DNA from: Acanthacorydalis orientalis
Lineage: Eukaryota > Arthropoda > Insecta > Megaloptera > Corydalidae
Assembly (NCBI GenBank): GCA_034766995.1
Contig: CM068313.1
Location: 35,472,496-35,536,495 of the forward strand
DNA: 64,000 bases
Direction: 5' to 3'
The position numbers were made by a program, and so were the translations under genes. Below the pieces are notes generated by a model. That model was not told the DNA's origin, searched no databases, and saw only the letters and a list, made by a program, of their open reading frames with translations. Below are positions 58,451 to 64,000 of this stretch, piece by piece (position 1 is the stretch's first letter; each line of letters opens with the position of its first letter).

Positions 58451-59203
58451 ATAAATAAATTATTTATAAAGATTATAATTGTAGTTTTTTATAATTGAGA
58501 TTCCATCGGTGTGTTGTAGTGGTCTTCAACCTTTTGGATCACTTTATATTTTATTTTCACTAAGAGTTTTGACACGTATGCTTCATTCAGGTAGCTTTTT
58601 ACTTAATTGATTTAGATATTTAATAACATTTCAGTCGCTATCATTTACACGCCAGCAAATTTATTCACTGTACCTATTTACATGCATCGATTTTACTCGC
58701 AATTAATTTGGTGATGACTAGCGGCCAAATTCCTTTATGTAATATGTGTATGTTTTTAATTTATTGCTCCCCAATAATGTTTCCCACAGTGATTCAAATA
58801 TTGAATAATTACGATAAGTTTATGACAATATATTAAACAAAAAAATAAATATTTATATAATTCTTGATTTTTTTAATGAAACATATGTTAATTTCTTGTT
58901 CAATTATGTAAAATATAGTATGTGTAGTACATAAACATCTTAATTTATATTAATTTATATTTATTTTTATGATTAAAAATTAAAAATATAGATTGCTGAA
59001 TACTTTTTATTAGATTAAAAAAAAAATTCGCGTTTCCATTGAATTTTTTTATTCATTAAGAGTATTTAAATTGATTTAAATGTTTTGACAGTAAAATTAT
59101 TTTGAAGTAAGTCGTCTTTTTTTTCAAATAATAAGTTTGAGAAATGCTGATAAAGTATCGTGTAGTTGGTATAAAATGTTATATCTGAATTGGTATTACT
59201 GCA
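58451..59203. other. Intergenic upstream of RACK1
   Basis: AATAAA at 58454 probably ends the GPI-type transcript. The rest is AT-rich without repeats and should contain RACK1 regulatory sequence. No ORF. Confidence 0.6.
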
Positions 59204-59210
59204 CTTCCCA
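59170..59210 (+). promoter_or_regulatory. RACK1 core promoter and TOP-like start
   Basis: TATAAAA at 59170-59176 lies 34 bp upstream of CTTCCC at 59204. A C followed by pyrimidines is the 5' TOP/TCT start used by ribosomal-protein and RACK1 genes. A second pyrimidine run, GTCTTTTCGCTC near 59238, is an alternative start. TOP control would couple RACK1 translation to TOR signalling. The exact start is inferred. Confidence 0.5.
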
Positions 59211-59306
59211 TTTCGCGTTTCTGTTACGTCCTCTGAGTCTTTTCGCTCAACTCCACCGATTAGTTCGGTTGAATTTGGTTGTATAGTTATAAGTAATAAG
59301 TCAAGA

Positions 59307-61368
59307 ATGACTGAAACTTTACAATTAAGAGGAACCCTTCGAGGTCATAATGGTTGGGTTACTCAAATCGCAACGAATACTAAATATCCTGATATGATAT
59401 TGTCATCTTCACGAGGTATATCATGTTAAATTATTAACATCCGTTTATATTTAACATTTATCAAATCATCAGCAAAAAAATTAACTATTATAATGTTTCA
59501 TTAATACTTTTAAACAAAGTAACGATATGATTTTTATACGGTTTTGAATTTAAATATGTATTTATTTCAGATAAAACATTAATCGTTTGGAAACTGACAC
59601 GTGATGAGGCAAATTACGGTATTCCTCAAAAACGTCTTCATGGGCATTCTCATTTTATTTCTGATGTGGTGTTGTCAAGTGATGGTCATTATGCACTGTC
59701 AGGTTCATGGGATAAGACTCTTCGCCTATGGGATTTGCAAGCTGGTCGCACAACACGCAGATTTGAAGATCATACTAAGGTGTGATAAGCATTACATTGG
59801 GGTATATTTGACAAATTTTCAGAATGAAGCGATGCTGTCTGCTCGCTCTTTCATGATGTATCGAGTCGAGTAAGTTATAAGGGTAATGCGATGAAGTCTT
59901 CCAAAATAATTCAACTAAGGAAGATGTTTTGGATTGTAACATACTTTCAATTTGCTTTTCAAGATATTTTGCTATAAGTATTTATAATTTTAACACTTTT
60001 TTAAAAAAAATATGAAAAATAAGTATAAAGTTATGTTCATGTATGTTTCATGATGACACGAATGTAATTGGGTGCATTCAATTCAATATGAATTTAAATT
60101 GTTCAGAAATTGAAAGTTAAAATTATAAAATAGATTTATTAAATATTAAAATCCTATTTTTGTTAATGATTTATACATATTATAATTTATATACATTATT
60201 TATACACAAGTATAGAAAATTACATTATTTGTGATATATGAAAGTAAGTTGTTAATAGAAATGTTTGTATAGGATGTTCTCAGTGTTGCATTCTCCTTTG
60301 ACAATCGACAAATTGTGTCTGGTTCACGAGACAAAACAATTAAATTATGGAACACACTAGCTGAATGCAAATACACTATTCAAGATGATGGTCATACTGA
60401 TTGGGTGTCATGTGTACGCTTTTCTCCAAATCATAGTAACCCTATCATAGTATCATGTGGTTGGGATCGTATGGTTAAGGTATATATACACATATTTAAA
60501 ATTAATGACCATTTTTATTCTGTACTCATTTTGTTCTACTACTTTTATTATGCAAATACTTTGAAATTAAATTTGTCTCTGGAGATATCATTTATATTAT
60601 ACATCTTATTTAGGTATGGAACTTAACTAACTGTAGATTGAAAATAAATCATGCTGGACACACTGGTTATTTGAACACCGTAACTGTATCCCCTGATGGC
60701 TCGTTGTGTGCTAGCGGTGGTAAAGATTGTAAAGCTATGTTGTGGGATTTGAATGATGGAAAGCATCTTCATACATTAGATCACAATGATATCATTACTG
60801 CATTGTGCTTCTCACCAAACAGATATTGGTTATGTGCTGCTTTTGGACCGTCAATTAAAATTTGGGTAAGATATGTTTTAACTTTTAAGTAAAGTTAAAT
60901 TTCATAATAACTTGGAAATAATTTTATTAGAAACTAATGAAATAAACTAAATTTTTGTTGCTAATTTTGTTACTGTGATAAAATTACATTGTGTGCGTGC
61001 ATCTTTATTTTTATCGTAAACACTGATAATGTATTATTAGTGATTAGTTAATTATTATGATGATCACATTTTTAAAACCTCATGATAAATCTATGAGTGG
61101 TTTTGCGGATATGGGACTGAAGTCGATAGTACTGTATATGTTTATATTGTTTTTAATTTTATGAAGTGAGAAACATATTTTGTTTGTCTAGGATTTGGAA
61201 AGTAAAGAAATGGTTGAAGAATTACGACCAGAAGTAGTTGCACCAACTTCAAGAGCTGAACCTCCACAGTGCTTATCTTTAGCATGGTCTACTGATGGAC
61301 AGACACTTTTTGCTGGTTATTCAGATAATATGATAAGAGTATGGCAAGTGTCTGTATCAGCTCGTTAA
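59307..61368 (+). CDS. Rack1: RACK1, ribosome-associated WD40 scaffold
   Basis: Five coding exons: 59307-59415, 59571-59779, 60273-60479, 60614-60865 and 61192-61368. Phases match and give 317 aa, exactly the classical RACK1 length. It has seven WD40 repeats with GH...WD signatures ([19 protein letters not shown]...[29 protein letters not shown]...[48 protein letters not shown]). Family knowledge: RACK1 binds the head of the 40S subunit near the mRNA exit, recruits PKC-beta II and other kinases, and acts in ribosome quality control. There are no disruptions. The last intron holds a C/D box snoRNA candidate, as in vertebrate RACK1 genes, which host SNORD95/96. A poly(A) signal AATAAA is at 61571. 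Confidence 0.97.
61052..61125 (+). ncRNA. Intronic C/D box snoRNA targeting 28S rRNA
   Basis: In RACK1 intron 4, C box ATGATGA (61057-61063) and D box CTGA (61117-61120) are about 60 nt apart. Immediately before the D box the sequence TGCGGATATGGG (61104-61115) is complementary, over 12 Watson-Crick pairs plus one G-U, to CCCATATCCGCA of the conserved 28S segment that continues GCAGGTCTCCAAGG. By the D-box-plus-five rule the target is the A of CCCA. A degenerate C'-like ATGATAA is at 61082-61088. The D box is 71 nt from the 3' splice site, the typical spacing for splicing-coupled snoRNAs. Weak point: no strong terminal stem is visible. The ends are estimated, and the 28S sequence is from memory. 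Confidence 0.72.
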
Positions 61369-61570
61369 ACTAATTTTTATAAATTAAAATAATTGAGATG
61401 ATTTACTTGTTTTATTTCTACCTAATTTTTTATATTGAATTTTAAGTTTGCTGTGTATTTTATAAAATAAGATATATACATATATTTGAAAATCTTCAAA
61501 TTGTGGATGCAAAACACAAATATTATATACACAAAAAAGTGCATATATCTATGTGAGTGTAATAAGATTC

Positions 61571-61576
61571 AATAAA
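61571..61576 (+). terminator. Poly(A) signal, RACK1 gene
   Basis: AATAAA about 200 bp after the stop codon. Confidence 0.6.
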
Positions 61577-61969
61577 ATTTATAAAAACTCATTAGAATCA
61601 TATGGTGTGGATTAGAGTATCGTTCATATCCTCATTGAGGCAGACAGGAATAGCTGTAAATGTTCTCATCTATTTCCATTCCTTTTTATAATGCATATGA
61701 AGTTGTATCACTTCACTGTCAATTGTATGTTTAACAGTTCTTTCAACAAACACTTTCTGCAAAATGAATAAAATTAAAATTTGAGGGGTGATTCAGTTCT
61801 TTTTTTTTAGAAGGGAAATCAGGGAAGGAAACATTATTTTTTACAGTGGGTGAATCTTATAAAACTTCAATTTTGGCAGAATGAATTGAAATGTAGTGGA
61901 ACGAACATTGAAGAATCATCATACTCAAGAGACTTGAGAACAGCTGTTATACCAAAAATAATTAAGTCT

Positions 61970-62772
61970 ATGATATGACTTTGTCTGAGGGGCAAATGAA
62001 TGTGAACAAGACAACAGAAGCCATAGGCATCTCGATTTAATAAATATATTACATTTTGCATAATTGAATTGCATATGAAAAACTTGATGCAAGATGGATG
62101 CTGTGTTGACTCATTGTAGAGCAAAAACTAGTTCATTAGTGAACATGAACAGATTTCTTTGAACTGCTTAAGAAGAATCTAACATTTCATGCAATGTGAT
62201 CATGAATGAAACTTGGTTTCACCATTACACACCAGAATCGAAAAGCAAAACAGTGGATTGAATGAGGTGAAACGACTCCCAAGAAGGAAAAGACAGGTCA
62301 CTCAGATGGAAAGGTGATAACATTAATTTTCTGAGATGCGAAATTAATTCTCTTGATCAACTATCTTCAGAAGGAAAAAACAGTTACTGGTCAATACTAC
62401 ACAGCACTTTGGAGAATTTGAAAATAGTGATCGCGGAAAAGTATCCCGGAATACCCAAAAAAAATTGTTTCACCATGACAATATACCAGTTCATTCAAGC
62501 ATTGTCGATCAGTAAGAATTGGCTAAATTTAAGTTTGAAATCCTTCCACACCCGCTGTGTTTATTTGATTTGTCTTCCTCAGGCTTATATCAGTGCCTGA
62601 AACTCAAAATTTTCTTGGATGGGAAGCAATTTAAATTAAATGAAGAAGTAATAGAGGCCACAAACAACTATTTTGAGGATTTCAAGAAAACCTACTTCCG
62701 AGAGGGAATAGCGAAGCTGGAGAAACATTGGAACAAGTGTGTTGAGCTTCGAAGGGACTATGTCAAAAAATA
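61970..62772 (+). pseudogene. Decayed mariner transposase
   Basis: Several broken frames follow mariner order. MTLSEGQMNVNKTTEAIGIS (HTH linker) comes near 61975, then IYYILH, KLDARWM and VEQK, then NETWFHHYTPESKSKTV near 62196, HDN-x-PVH near 62477, and FEILPHPLCLFDLSSSGLY near 62528. An open stretch to 62772 follows, ending in REGIAKLEKHWNKCVE. The first catalytic Asp of the GDETW motif is now Asn (NETW), and stops and frameshifts are frequent, so it is inactive. Clear terminal inverted repeats were not found. It lies about 600 bp downstream of RACK1. Confidence 0.88.
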
Positions 62773-64000
62773 AAGTACACTTTAAAACTAAAGCTGTTGT
62801 CTAATATTGAACCACGTTATTCTTCAAACTGCTTAGGTGTGTATATATATATATATACACACACACACACGTGTATGCATAACAACAAAGTAAAAAATTC
62901 CGATTCCTTGATCCTAGAATGTTCCATTTATCAAAAAAGAATAGAAAAGAAAGTAAATATTAAAGACACCAATGTTTAGAAAAGAATTATTAGTACACTG
63001 TAAAATATATAAAACAACATTAAAAAAAACTTCCATTACAAAAGCCATAAATTATTAGCATTACTCAGGTTTTCAATAAAAGATGTTAAATTGTCTAATC
63101 GAGAGTCTATACATGGTGTGATCCAAGTATGATGCTAAAAGAATGTGGAGCTTAAGATTCAAATGGACATAGAACAATGATTATGAATTAGATGTAAATA
63201 TTTACATTGCAAATTTTATACATTATATTTCAGTATCCATCAAGATGCATTCGTGATATAATTTCCATCTTTTTTGAATATAAAACAGTAACTATACAAA
63301 TAATTATCAAAACGTCATTATCACTTGCTTGGGTTCAATTTATAACAGCACAATCTTTTCAAAATCACATTAGCTACTATACTAACACAATGAAATTTGA
63401 ATAAATTAATAGTTTATTAAAAATACATATGTTAAAAAATAAATACTATATATATATATATATATAAGATATAAAATTAACAGACAATTATTATAAAGAA
63501 AGTAAATTAAAAACTTCGTTCTGGTTTTCTATAACTAGAACTAAAGTAATTTTACTGTGATATAGTTTGGAAAATTAAAATTTGAGAAATACCATTTTAA
63601 ACATAAATAATCGAATTTAACAACAGTATGGATACATTTTGAATACTTTTTCATTTTTAAATGTAATTATAAATAAAAAAGCGCGGCTACTTATTGTTTC
63701 AAAAGCACTGGTTTAAATAATCTATTTTATGGAAAGAAAGAGGTACAAGACATAGATATTTGAACGAGGAAGAAGAAACGTATTGTGTACTAAAGTGTGC
63801 ACATATGTATTTGTGGTTTACTGAAAGTTAAATAGAAGCAGCAAAATAACAATGTAGTCAAATTTAAAATTTGTTAAGTGAGAAAAAAGGTTTACAAATG
63901 TTGACATATTAAACAAGTGTCATTTAAAACGTCGATGCTTATATATACGATAATTAATTGTAAAAAAATATGAAAGTAAATTAATAATATACTTCTGTGC
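62773..64000. other. Terminal AT-rich region
   Basis: It contains a TA/CA repeat at 62838-62872 and a TA tract at 63450-63466. An open frame preceded by TTTCAG at 63224-63233 runs to a stop at 63404 (57 codons) but has no recognisable family. No gene can be supported up to the window end. Confidence 0.55.

Noticed and set aside
59822..59945. Possible H/ACA RNA in RACK1 intron 2 (hairpin ATGAAGCGA / TCGC..TTCAT)
   Set aside because: A 9-bp hairpin with a bulge is visible, but no well-placed H box and ACA pair with a second hairpin.
60049..60110. A second C-box-like ATGATGA in RACK1 intron 2
   Set aside because: No CTGA D box at a suitable distance and about 200 nt from the acceptor; no guide match recognised.
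63234..63404. 57-codon frame after TTTCAG, ending in a stop, as a terminal exon
   Set aside because: No partner exons and no recognisable family; AT-rich composition makes chance opening plausible.

Overview
The window is AT-rich nuclear DNA from an insect. The evidence is spliceosomal GT-AG introns (and one GC-AG), an insect Ir76b-type olfactory co-receptor, an insect-type DUF4789-like cysteine-rich secreted protein, and Tc1, mariner and piggyBac relics. The extreme density of (TA)n microsatellites and AT-rich introns fits a hymenopteran such as a bee or ant, but the species cannot be fixed from sequence alone.

Layout, left to right: (1) 2240-19358 (+), a four-exon DUF4789-like secreted protein whose introns hold a piggyBac C-terminal fragment, a mariner N-terminal fragment and a decayed Tc1 element. 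(2) 21030-26011 (+), a six-exon microsomal-type epoxide hydrolase (EPHX4-like), convergent with (3) 26209-28964 (-), LRRC56, a dynein-arm transport factor, with a GC-AG intron. (4) About 29-37.6 kb, gene-poor sequence with giant TA arrays, a GC-richer island, a complete but decayed Tc1 element with terminal inverted repeats, and an orphan exon-like ORF on the minus strand. (5) 37697-47147 (+), a six-exon ionotropic receptor of Ir76b type. (6) 48977-49758 (+), a FGFR1OP2/SIKE-family coiled-coil protein (STRIPAK), convergent with (7) 51559-52349 (-), SPCS3, a signal peptidase complex subunit. (8) 54301-58450 (+), a small secreted, cysteine-rich, probably GPI-anchored protein of unknown function. 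(9) 59307-61368 (+), RACK1, in five coding exons, with a probable TOP-type start. Its last intron carries a probable C/D box snoRNA whose guide pairs with 28S rRNA. (10) A decayed mariner at about 61970-62772.

The genes are ordinary eukaryotic neighbours, not an operon. Three have links to translation or secretion: RACK1 and its snoRNA act on ribosomes, and SPCS3 acts at the ER translocon. The CDS models were rebuilt by hand from splice sites and reading-frame phase; every model closes in frame (490, 338, 431, 540, 215, 179, 198 and 317 aa). No tRNA, rRNA, CRISPR array or prokaryotic system was seen. The most notable finding is the RACK1 intronic snoRNA. Next come TA arrays lying against 3' splice sites, the 35-bp inverted repeat at 759-884, and the orphan minus-strand exon.
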